Source: Candidatus Woesearchaeota archaeon (lineage in GTDB: Archaea; Nanobdellota; Nanobdellia; UBA10117; JABICX01). Taken from it: DNA of 64,000 nt. The translations under genes were made by a program, and so were the position numbers. The stretch is from contig JABICX010000001.1 in the NCBI GenBank assembly GCA_018652045.1, positions 45,354-109,353 on the forward strand, given 5' to 3'. How positions within the stretch are numbered: the first letter of the stretch is position 1; every line of letters starts with the position of its first letter. The notes under the pieces were generated by a model that was given only the letters and a program-made list of their open reading frames with translations, had not been told where the DNA came from and did no database searches. Shown in pieces: positions 28,453 to 36,447 of this stretch.

Positions 28453-28884
28453 TTAACGCTTTTTTATTCGTCGACGCTTAGACTTTAACTTTATCACTTT
28501 ACTTTTGTCCATTGTCTCGTATGCATTGTTGATTAATTCATCATTCCAGCCAACTACTCTTAGTGCATGTATGATTTGTGGTGGCGGAACGCCTTGCGCA
28601 CTCTGTTCAGCAATATAGTCTCGGATTCTATCTAAGTCAGACGTAGGTTTGTATAATTGTCTTACTTTCCAGCGAGCATTTCCTAAGTCAGGGGATAGGT
28701 AAAATAACCAAAATAGACCTAGCACCACTACGATCGCGATTGTAAGGAGTGTTAGATTGGTTAGACTAAGTCCGAAGATGGAATAATGTAATAGTTCTTG
28801 AGAGATAATTGGAATGAGTATAATTAGCGTAAATAATAAGAGCACTGCATAATCGTATTTTTCTAACCTATCCATGTTACTCAC
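28453..28884 (-). CDS. Two-TM membrane protein with helical cytosolic tail
   Basis: 143 aa, two hydrophobic segments, basic C-terminus. Confidence 0.6.
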   Translation of the reverse strand: MSNMDRLEKYDYAVLLLFTLIILIPIISQELLHYSIFGLSLTNLTLLTIAIVVVLGLFWLFYLSPDLGNARWKVRQLYKPTSDLDRIRDYIAEQSAQGVPPPQIIHALRVVGWNDELINNAYETMDKSKVIKLKSKRRRIKKR

Positions 28885-29015
28885 TTACATAAGACTGAAT
28901 AGTGCGAATACAATAATCACTAAGATAAGTAAGTCTCTTTCTGGTTTTCCTAGATTTCCCATAGCCATAATTAAGAAAGTATATGCTCTAATAAATAGTT
29001 TTTGTAGAAGTAAGT

Positions 29016-29162
29016 GCGAGGGAGAGGATTCGAACCCCCGTAGGCACTAAGCCACTGGATATCTTAAGCCATTGTCCGCTTTCTTTTCCGCGAACGCTTT
29101 TCTTTCCAAGAAAGAAAAGGGCTCCTTGAGTCCAGCCCGTTTGACCACTCCGGCACCCTCGC
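29016..29162 (-). tRNA. tRNA-Leu(CAA) with 64-nt intron (29061-29124)
   Basis: Minus strand GCGAGGG...CTGGACTCAAG|intron|ATCCAG...GGGTTCGAATCC...CCCTCGC; long variable arm; intron at 37/38. Confidence 0.85.
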
Positions 29163-29210
29163 GTTAACTAGTTAGCTTAAAACTGTTTTAAAAAGATGTT
29201 GAAACACCGA

Positions 29211-29711
29211 TTATTCATCTCTTAATCGCGCTAGATTCTTTCGTAGTTCCTCTAACGGATTCTGTCTCTCAGCTACCTCAACTACTTGTGCTGGCTTCTT
29301 ACGCGGTCTTCCCATCTTTTTATGCGTTGTAGGACGTAGCTCCTTAGGGAGACTCATAGCTAAAGCTTTGGGCATTTTCGGAGGTCTTCCCATTCTTTTT
29401 TTAGGTGCAGCTGCTTTAATCGCTCTAGGTTTACGAGGTCTACCCATCTTACGTCGAGGTGCAGCTGTTGGATGCTCTTGAGCAGTTTTCTTACCTAATA
29501 AAAATGAATTTAACTCTCTGACTTCAGGAATTAACATGGATGAAACATCTTTGGCCCCATTCATTAAGTCATTTTTTTCAATCATTAGATGACGTAGGTC
29601 GTCAGTCTGATTCATCGCTTCCATAAGCTCAGTATTCAAGGCACGGATCTCCTGTTGAACCTCTTCCAGACCTTCTACTTGGATAAACTCAGGCATATTA
29701 GTTTCTTTCAT
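29211..29711 (-). CDS. Coiled-coil protein with three AT-hook-like GRP repeats
   Basis: RRKMGRPRKPRA, KKRMGRPPKMPKA, HKKMGRPRKKPA; ORF open to 29837 but the upstream part is tRNA-Gly; TATA (minus strand TTATTTAAATAT) just upstream of 29711. Confidence 0.75.
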   Translation of the reverse strand: MKETNMPEFIQVEGLEEVQQEIRALNTELMEAMNQTDDLRHLMIEKNDLMNGAKDVSSMLIPEVRELNSFLLGKKTAQEHPTAAPRRKMGRPRKPRAIKAAAPKKRMGRPPKMPKALAMSLPKELRPTTHKKMGRPRKKPAQVVEVAERQNPLEELRKNLARLRDE

Positions 29712-29761
29712 TGCAATGGGAATCAGTAGATATTTAAATAATTTGCCAAACTTAAAAGTAC

Positions 29762-29832
29762 GCGTCCGTGGTCTAACGGCATGATCCGGGCTTCCCAAGC
29801 CCGTGACGGGGGTTCGACTCCCTCCGGTCGCA
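29762..29832 (+). tRNA. tRNA-Gly(CCC)
   Basis: GCGTCCGTGGTCTAACGGCATGATCCGGGCTTCCCAAGCCCGTGACGGGGGTTCGACTCCCTCCGGTCGCA; anticodon loop TTCCCAA. Confidence 0.85.
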
Positions 29833-29873
29833 TTCAAAAAGACTTAAAAAAGCCACTATTCATGCATATATGC

Positions 29874-30013
29874 GGGCCCATGGTCTAGTGGTATGACGTC
29901 GCCTTGACGAGAATCCCTTCTTTAGAAAAGAAGGTCTTCTAACCCCAAGAAACTATTCTTGTGGAAAGATCTCAAAATGGCGGAGGTCCTCAGTTCGATC
30001 CTGAGTGGGCCCA
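29874..30013 (+). tRNA. tRNA-Val(GAC) with 68-nt intron (about 29910-29977)
   Basis: GGGCCCATGGTCTAGTGGTATGACGTCGCCTTGACG|intron|TGGCGGAGGTCCTCAGTTCGATCCTGAGTGGGCCCA; acceptor, T and anticodon stems all pair. Confidence 0.85.
29912..29955 (-). repeat. Intronic copy of the dispersed element also at 5508-5552
   Basis: AATCCCTTCTTTAGAAAAGAAGGT = exact reverse complement of 5529-5552; CCCCAAGAAACTA = near-match to rc of 5508-5520. Confidence 0.75.
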
Positions 30014-30020
30014 CTTCCTA

Positions 30021-30581
30021 ATGAAAAAGACCCTACTTTTAATTGCAGTTTGGATCTTGTTGGTTTATTATCCTAATCCGTTGATGTTGACAGGTTCTAT
30101 CGGACGTATGATTGATCCAGTTCAACCAGGTTCTGTTGATGACTTTGCAGCTATCTTGCCTGAGGATCCAGCTGAGATTGAGCGACTGACTGAGAACTAT
30201 ATTCTGGTTGAAGATGATTGGGATCAGCATGGAGTTTTCTGGTATGTGCCAACGGCACAAGAGGTTGTAATTAATGCACGCGGTAACTGCAAGCACAGAA
30301 CCGTCTTGCTAGCAAATGTGTTTGAGGCTAAAGGTATTGAATATGAATACAGAGTTGATCCAGTTCACTTTTGGCTAGATTATGACAGAAAGCACATCGG
30401 TGAGTTTGAACAAAACTGGGAATCTGGAAAGGTCCCTCCTGCAGACTATTGGGCAACTAGCTACCGACAGATGCTTTGGGATGATATGCCTACGTATAGG
30501 AAGGTCTTGTTAATTGTAGGTACAATAGAGATAGCTCTGATAGGTATGTTACTTAGAAAAATAAAGAATAAGAAGAGCTAG
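30021..30581 (+). CDS. Membrane-anchored transglutaminase-like protein
   Basis: RGNCKHRTVLLANVFEAKGIEYEYRVDPVHFWLDYDRK (Cys...His...Asp); N- and C-terminal TMs; start taken after tRNA-Val. Confidence 0.65.
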   Translation: MKKTLLLIAVWILLVYYPNPLMLTGSIGRMIDPVQPGSVDDFAAILPEDPAEIERLTENYILVEDDWDQHGVFWYVPTAQEVVINARGNCKHRTVLLANVFEAKGIEYEYRVDPVHFWLDYDRKHIGEFEQNWESGKVPPADYWATSYRQMLWDDMPTYRKVLLIVGTIEIALIGMLLRKIKNKKS

Positions 30582-31171
30582 TACTCTTCTACATCTGGAA
30601 GCTTGTTGTTGACATCTTCCATTTTCTTTTTAGCTTCAGAAAGCAAATTGTTCCAGCTATCGATTAGGTCACCTTCTTGATTTCGGATGTCTTTGATCTT
30701 ATCAATAGAGTTTTGAAGATCATTGATCCTGCCTTCCATTTTGTTAACTGTGCTGACAATCTCTTTGTACTTCTTGAGCTGAACAAACACTTGTGGTTTC
30801 TTCTTTGGAGCCTCTTTAGCTTCAATCGGAATAAACTTATCGTGCATTGGTTCCTTGAAGTTAGGATGTATTGGCTCTCGAAGTTCTGGCAGCCTTGGTT
30901 CTAGGCGTGGCATATCATGTGGTTTCCTTGCTGGCGGAAGATTTGGTCTTAAAGCTACATCCATTCGATGTGGTGGCTTTGGCATTGGCAACGGAGGCAG
31001 CGGTCTAGGTGCTTGCTTCGCCATTGGTGGGAGTGGAGGTGCATGCGGCACTCGTTTTCCCATGAAGCCCCCTCTTGGCTCTGCTGGCAGAGGTGGCAAC
31101 GCATCATCATTTGGAAGGTATGGAAGATTATCAAAATTTTCCTCTTTTTTCTTTCTACCGAACAATCCCAT
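30578..31171 (-). CDS. Pro-rich N-terminus plus C-terminal coiled-coil protein
   Basis: MGLFGRKKKEE...PPLPPMAKQAPRPLPPLPMPKPP... then VNKMEGRINDLQNSIDKIKDIR. Confidence 0.7.
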   Translation of the reverse strand: MGLFGRKKKEENFDNLPYLPNDDALPPLPAEPRGGFMGKRVPHAPPLPPMAKQAPRPLPPLPMPKPPHRMDVALRPNLPPARKPHDMPRLEPRLPELREPIHPNFKEPMHDKFIPIEAKEAPKKKPQVFVQLKKYKEIVSTVNKMEGRINDLQNSIDKIKDIRNQEGDLIDSWNNLLSEAKKKMEDVNNKLPDVEEY

Positions 31172-31266
31172 TATATCACGCTAATCAAAAAGAACCCATG
31201 CTTAAAATAATTTGTTTACTCCGGTAGAGTTAGAACAGCAAGAAATATATATTTTGAACCGTAATC

Positions 31267-32022
31267 ATGCATATGAAACTGGGTTTGATCTTGACCGTGA
31301 TCTTAATCATTCCACTGAGCTCAGCACTTCAAATCTCTGAAATTATGTATGATTTAGAGGGGGCAGATGCAGGTAATGAATGGATCGAGGTCTTTAACGA
31401 TGGAGAATCTATGGATATATGTGTACATCGTCTGTTTGAGGCTGAGACAAACCACTATATTAAAGGCGATTTCTGTACTTTAGAATCCGGAAGTTACGTT
31501 ATACTTGCAGACCGGGCAGAGAACTTAGCGTTTGAGTCCAATGTTCTTGATTCCGCATTCTCTTTATCAAATACTGGAGAACGTCTCTGTATCCGTAACA
31601 ATGCTGGCGAAGACTTGGTCTGTGTTGAGTATTCCGCGACATTAGGCGCCAAAGGCGATGGGAACTCTCTCCAACTTTCAGGTGGAGAATGGTGTACAGG
31701 AGTACCCACTCCAGGTAAATTAGGTGATTGCCGAGCCTCTATTGAAGAACCTGCTGAATCAGTTAAGCTAGAAGACACCGAAGTACTAGATCTCGAGGAG
31801 CAGGCACCCGAAGAACAAAAGCAAGACGTGGTTGTTTCTGAGCCAGATCCCGTAAAAGAACCTGCTGTCGCAGTTCTTTCTGCACCACAGATTGAAGCGC
31901 CAGTTACAGGGCAGATTATATACAAGTCAAAGTCTGAACGAGCAAGTAACGTTCCAATACTGATGTTGCTTACAGTTTCGATAACTTTAAATGTATTCTT
32001 CATAATCTCGAGATTAAGATGA
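31267..32022 (+). CDS. Lamin-tail-domain (LTD)-like secreted protein with C-terminal TM
   Basis: ALQISEIMYDLEGADAGNEWIEVFNDGESMD...VILADRAENLAF; PVTGQIIY then TM LMLLTVSITLNVFFII. Confidence 0.75.
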   Translation: MHMKLGLILTVILIIPLSSALQISEIMYDLEGADAGNEWIEVFNDGESMDICVHRLFEAETNHYIKGDFCTLESGSYVILADRAENLAFESNVLDSAFSLSNTGERLCIRNNAGEDLVCVEYSATLGAKGDGNSLQLSGGEWCTGVPTPGKLGDCRASIEEPAESVKLEDTEVLDLEEQAPEEQKQDVVVSEPDPVKEPAVAVLSAPQIEAPVTGQIIYKSKSERASNVPILMLLTVSITLNVFFIISRLR

Positions 32023-32456
32023 AAGAGAGTGCGATTCGAGAAAAGATAGGTGTCGGTTGGATTAGACTAAAGGCCATCTTTGAAGTAGCTGGTTTTCCTG
32101 CTGAGCATGTAGAGACTTCAATAAATACTGTTGCAGATCGGATCGCTAAGGAAAAAGGAATAATGATCCTCGAACAAGCAGTTCATAAGCCAAGGAAGAT
32201 CTCAGATCAAATATATTCATCTTTCATAGAGATGGAGTTCTTAGCAGAATCTCTTGCACAACTAGTTGGTATGTTGTACGATTATATGCCAAGTTCTGTG
32301 GAGATCATTGAGCCAGAAGATCCAATATCAGATGATCCACAAGCAGTTACAATGATTCTAAACGACCTTTTGGCAAAATTGCATAATTATAATCAATTAA
32401 TACATGCCCTAAAGGCAGAAAACACTATTCTAAACAGAAAGTTGCAGAATAAGTAA
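32019..32456 (+). CDS. Hypothetical helical protein
   Basis: 145 aa, start overlaps upstream stop. Confidence 0.6.
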   Translation: MKESAIREKIGVGWIRLKAIFEVAGFPAEHVETSINTVADRIAKEKGIMILEQAVHKPRKISDQIYSSFIEMEFLAESLAQLVGMLYDYMPSSVEIIEPEDPISDDPQAVTMILNDLLAKLHNYNQLIHALKAENTILNRKLQNK

Positions 32457-32478
32457 CGATTGAGCTTAAGCTCAATCG
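32457..32478. terminator. 22-bp perfect palindrome between convergent genes, possible bidirectional terminator
   Basis: CGATTGAGCTTAAGCTCAATCG; contains the stop codon of the minus-strand gene. Confidence 0.5.
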
Positions 32479-32804
32479 CTCGTTATTACTACGACTCTGA
32501 TCTTGTCTTTTAGCGACGTTGAGAACATATTGCAGAGCTCTAGCGCGCTATAATCTTCTAACTCTGTACATGATACAGTTATCTCATTGCCACGGAAACT
32601 TGCATGACAATACGGTGGTACCATAACTTGTGCGTCGTCTATCTTACTTGTCTCTCCAAGTGTATGTCCCATCCAAAAACCAATCGACATAAACACTATT
32701 GATCCTACCATAAAGATACCTAGCAACTTATACATAGTTATTTCATACTTCACTTTGATCTCCCTCCTCTTCAGTATTTTCTTCAAGAACGATTTCTTGT
32801 TCAT
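32472..32804 (-). CDS. Single-TM hypothetical protein
   Basis: 110 aa; TM LLGIFMVGSIVFMSIGFWMG; overlaps 3' end of the HTH gene. Confidence 0.55.
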   Translation of the reverse strand: MNKKSFLKKILKRREIKVKYEITMYKLLGIFMVGSIVFMSIGFWMGHTLGETSKIDDAQVMVPPYCHASFRGNEITVSCTELEDYSALELCNMFSTSLKDKIRVVVITSD

Positions 32805-33165
32805 TATGCTTAGCTAAAGCAGCTGCTTCTTTTTGTTTTTTAGTTGTGATTACAACCGTACTTTGTAAGAATTGCATAACATGGAATGGATTCAACCTGT
32901 AACGCGTCTCTTTTCCTTCACCGATCTTACTAATCAATCCTTTTTCTTCCAACTCTTTTATTTTTTTAGAAGTAAATGATTTGTCAGTATCCAGCACTTT
33001 TGCGAGTTCTTTGTTACGGTTTTTCCCAAGAGATATAGCTGTGATTATCTTTAAGTCTTTGACAAGTTTTTCAGGTTTAATTTCCTCAGGAGTACTGTCT
33101 GATTCCATATTTATTATGCCCGTTTTTACTTCTGAGTAAGAATATATAAGCTTGTTGATAACCAC
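32743..33165 (-). CDS. Winged HTH transcriptional regulator
   Basis: KNRNKELAKVLDTDKSFTSKKIKELEEKGLISKIGEGKETRYRLN. Confidence 0.7.
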   Translation of the reverse strand: MVINKLIYSYSEVKTGIINMESDSTPEEIKPEKLVKDLKIITAISLGKNRNKELAKVLDTDKSFTSKKIKELEEKGLISKIGEGKETRYRLNPFHVMQFLQSTVVITTKKQKEAAALAKHNEQEIVLEENTEEEGDQSEV

Positions 33166-33253
33166 TTATCTAACGCGGTGTTCCAAATTTGTAACGGAGT
33201 CGTAACTGGTCAGTGAAGAAAAAAACACTATGCCGCGCCTAAACGACCATAAT

Positions 33254-33263
33254 GTATTTAAAT
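33254..33263 (+). promoter_or_regulatory. TATA-like box of the S-layer gene
   Basis: GTATTTAAAT; about 25 nt before the predicted stem-loop leader. Confidence 0.5.
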
Positions 33264-33288
33264 GGAACTAAGTTCTATATAGGTAAGC

Positions 33289-33329
33289 GAGTATCGATGA
33301 CTGCAGATAGTATCTGCAAGATGATATTC
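33289..33329 (+). other. 5'-UTR stem-loop preceding S-layer start codon
   Basis: Arms GAGTATCGATGACTGCAGATA and TATCTGCAAGATGATATTC around 33310; core TGCAGATA-G-TATCTGCA is perfect; followed by AAAGGTGA Shine-Dalgarno-like and ATG 33347. Confidence 0.65.
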
Positions 33330-33346
33330 AAAAGGTGAAAAAAACA

Positions 33347-35641
33347 ATGCAAGAAAAATTTGTATTAAGAGCAAAAACCGCGATTAAGAGAGTTGCAGCG
33401 ATTTCAGCTGGTACAATGATGTTGGGTGCGTCAGCATTCGGCATGGTAGCAGCAACAGACTTAGGTGATTACCCAGCACCGTTCGTCGCAGACGGACAGT
33501 GGAGTGGATTAGTTGTGGTTGGTAGTAACGCGAACGCCGCAGATATTGTAGGCGCAACCGATATTGTAGGACGACTTACACAAGAAGCTGTTAGCGCAGT
33601 TTCTGGAACAGGAATAACAACAGTTACTGGTGGAGTAGCTGGAAAGGCAGTCTTCAGCGAAGGAATTGCAAATTCCAGTATACCTGACACAGTTGACTAC
33701 GAATTAGAAGATGACGATATTGCAAGTTTATATGATGGATCAATAACATTTAACAGTACAAGTTACGATGTTAGAGAATTAATCTTACTGAACCAAGACA
33801 GTCCATCTGTTGAGACAAGTCTAACAAGTACTGATGACGAATATTTAACTGACGCATATATGGAAACTAACAAAGCAGCTATGCAGTATTTCTATTTATT
33901 TGATAAGACAATAAATATTGCAGGAGCATCAACAACAGTCCCTGTAAAGATCGACTTTTTGGGAAAATCCCTTAAGATTGTATCTGTTACAGCAACAGGT
34001 TTTACAGCATATGTTGGTGATGAATACTTCCTAAATGTAGGAGATTCAGTAACTGTTAATGAAAAAGTAATTACCTTACAGAATGTAGCATCATGTACAA
34101 CAAGTCCATGTAACATTATTGTAGATGTTAGTGGTACAAAAGAGACTGTATCTGGAACTGAAACTGTAAATGAGATTGAGATTACTGTTGACGAGACCTT
34201 TTACTCAGACGCAACAGCAGAGCGATCTGCAACCCTTATTGTTGGAGAACAAGCATCTGAAACATACACTAACAACGATGAATATGTAGATTACTGTGCA
34301 ACAAAATGGGCAACACCAAACTGTAAGAAGACAGATCCAGATTGGAAATGGGTTATTGGTGGATTAACATCTAACGCAGTCGGAGACACAAATCAGTCAA
34401 GTTCAGCACCAACTATTGGAATAAAGAATGATTACGTCACAAACGATTATAAGGACAACCCAGTAGGTGTTGGAGAATGTTATGACTTCCCAAACGATTT
34501 TGCAGAAATTTGTTTTGATAGTTATACAACAACTGAGTACTTAGACCTAACCTTAGAGTGGGACGCAAACACAGATATTTCAAATGAGCATGCAGACCTA
34601 ACTGATGAAGATTCAATTTCCATATATAGTACAGTTGAAGATACAATCGAATTGATTGCAGCTGGTTTAGGAAACATTTCTTCAAACACAAAGACTGACC
34701 ACATATATATCTGGCACGCATCAACAGGTACTGGTGAAGTATTCTACGAAGATACTAACAACGACATACAATCAGCAGGAACATTTAATTGTACCGACTT
34801 TGCTGATTTGAACGTAGCTCAGATTACCTATGGTGCAACAAAGACATCTAATGTTGGAATCGATATGCGTGGAAACTGTTCAACAACAAGTTACGACATG
34901 TTTATGGACATTAATGACGATAATGCAGCTGGAGCTGGAATTGAGGACGCTGCAGATGACCTAAATATTTCCTGGTTATACAGCGCAGACACTGACTTTG
35001 CAGGATTAGGAACTGTAGCTGGAGCAAATGAAGTAAAGGAACTAGCTTGGGGATCATCTGATATCAGTACAAAAGACGAAGATCACATGACACGGTACGG
35101 TATAATCGTTGAAGATCCAAAGAGTTCTGGAACAAGCGACAGAGTTGAATTACAGATTCCAAATGATGTTGTAAGAGCAAACATTATTGTTAAGGGAACT
35201 GCAGCAACTGTAGGAACAACTGGCGGATCAGTACAAGTAAACTCAATTGCAGGTGTAGACTTAGTTAAGTTAGACACAGAAGTTACAGACAAGACAAGTA
35301 AGCCAATGATTGTTGTCGGTGGACCATGTGTAAACCCACTAGCAGCTGAAGCACTTGGAGTAACCTTCCCAGCATGTGGAGCTTCTTCAACAATACCAAC
35401 TGACAAAGCATTGATTAAGTTAGTAGAAAACGCATTCGGTGGAACTAATGTAGCATTAGTCGTCGCAGGATGGGAAGCAGCTAACACAAGAGATGCAGCA
35501 AACATTCTGAAGACATACGACCAGTACATGACAGAACTAGATGGAAAGATGGAAGTACAAGTTGTAGGAACTTCAGTTACCGCAGTAACTGCTGACCCAG
35601 TGGTCGCAGACCCTGTAGTACCAGACCCAGTAGTAGCTTAA
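33347..35641 (+). CDS. S-layer protein
   Basis: Signal peptide MQEKFVLRAKTAIKRVAAISAGTMMLGASAFGMVAA then DLGDYPAPFVADGQWSGLVVVGSNANAADIVGATDIVG (archaeal S-layer N-terminal pattern); GTG at 33335 is a less likely start. Confidence 0.9.
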   Translation: MQEKFVLRAKTAIKRVAAISAGTMMLGASAFGMVAATDLGDYPAPFVADGQWSGLVVVGSNANAADIVGATDIVGRLTQEAVSAVSGTGITTVTGGVAGKAVFSEGIANSSIPDTVDYELEDDDIASLYDGSITFNSTSYDVRELILLNQDSPSVETSLTSTDDEYLTDAYMETNKAAMQYFYLFDKTINIAGASTTVPVKIDFLGKSLKIVSVTATGFTAYVGDEYFLNVGDSVTVNEKVITLQNVASCTTSPCNIIVDVSGTKETVSGTETVNEIEITVDETFYSDATAERSATLIVGEQASETYTNNDEYVDYCATKWATPNCKKTDPDWKWVIGGLTSNAVGDTNQSSSAPTIGIKNDYVTNDYKDNPVGVGECYDFPNDFAEICFDSYTTTEYLDLTLEWDANTDISNEHADLTDEDSISIYSTVEDTIELIAAGLGNISSNTKTDHIYIWHASTGTGEVFYEDTNNDIQSAGTFNCTDFADLNVAQITYGATKTSNVGIDMRGNCSTTSYDMFMDINDDNAAGAGIEDAADDLNISWLYSADTDFAGLGTVAGANEVKELAWGSSDISTKDEDHMTRYGIIVEDPKSSGTSDRVELQIPNDVVRANIIVKGTAATVGTTGGSVQVNSIAGVDLVKLDTEVTDKTSKPMIVVGGPCVNPLAAEALGVTFPACGASSTIPTDKALIKLVENAFGGTNVALVVAGWEAANTRDAANILKTYDQYMTELDGKMEVQVVGTSVTAVTADPVVADPVVPDPVVA

Positions 35642-35651
35642 ATCGTATAAT

Positions 35652-35681
35652 GGGGCTTTAAGCCCTACTTTTTCCTTTTTT
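35652..35681 (+). terminator. Stem-loop plus T-tract after the S-layer gene
   Basis: GGGGCTTTAAGCCCTACTTTTTCCTTTTTT. Confidence 0.55.
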
Positions 35682-35734
35682 ATTGATATCTTAGTGAGCA
35701 CTACCATAATGTTTAAATATCGGCCAGGTTTTTC

Positions 35735-36394
35735 ATGAGTATGAGATACGATCGTCTATTTGGTTTATTTATTGTAGTTGTTATGCTTGGTTCGCTGGCA
35801 GGTGTAGCAGTATATAATATGGATGATACTACACAAGATCCAAATGGTAATGATCCTATTGACGATGGTTCTTTCGAAGTAAATGGATTTTATTTTTATG
35901 AAGACCTTTCGTTAGGTGGCTATGTTACGCTAACGGTAGATGAACTAGGCAATGCCCTATCTGTCCCATTTAGAGCAGATCCGCGTAATGTCTCACATAT
36001 TACTATCGAAGACACTGCAGTGTCGCAGATAGTCAACGCGCAGAAGGTATACCTAACTTTTGATCCTAATATCGAGAACTTTGAAGAGACAAAGAACGAT
36101 GTGCAGATCGCAATGGGAGAAGTTAGCAGATTGATCAGCAGAGTAAACGTCAATCAAGTTGTACCAACGGCTGCAATAACTGCAGATATACCTAATGAAA
36201 CATACGACGATACAATACCCTTGAAAGATTGTACACACGCTACAGATACGGTAGCAGTACTGTATTTTACAGTTGGCGAAGGTGATACTGCTAAGATGCA
36301 AGGAAACTGCACAATTATCTCGGGAAACACTGGCGAAGACTTGATATTGACAGCAGATAAGTATGGTATGTATCTGATTGGTGTGAAAGTTTAA
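35735..36394 (+). CDS. N-terminally anchored secreted protein
   Basis: 219 aa; TM LFGLFIVVVMLGSLAGVAVY. Confidence 0.65.
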   Translation: MSMRYDRLFGLFIVVVMLGSLAGVAVYNMDDTTQDPNGNDPIDDGSFEVNGFYFYEDLSLGGYVTLTVDELGNALSVPFRADPRNVSHITIEDTAVSQIVNAQKVYLTFDPNIENFEETKNDVQIAMGEVSRLISRVNVNQVVPTAAITADIPNETYDDTIPLKDCTHATDTVAVLYFTVGEGDTAKMQGNCTIISGNTGEDLILTADKYGMYLIGVKV

Positions 36395-36447
36395 TTCGTA
36401 GAACAGAACACCACAATTACTTTAAAACAACTTAACCTGTTTCTAGT

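Noticed and set aside
29712-29837. N-terminal extension MNATGGSRTPVTGLGSPDHAVRPRTRT of ORF 29211..29837
   Set aside because: It is antisense translation of tRNA-Gly; a promoter lies just upstream of 29711.
29961-30020. N-terminal MERSQNGGGPQFDPEWAHFL part of ORF 29961..30581
   Set aside because: It is the 3' part of tRNA-Val; the real start is most likely ATG 30021.
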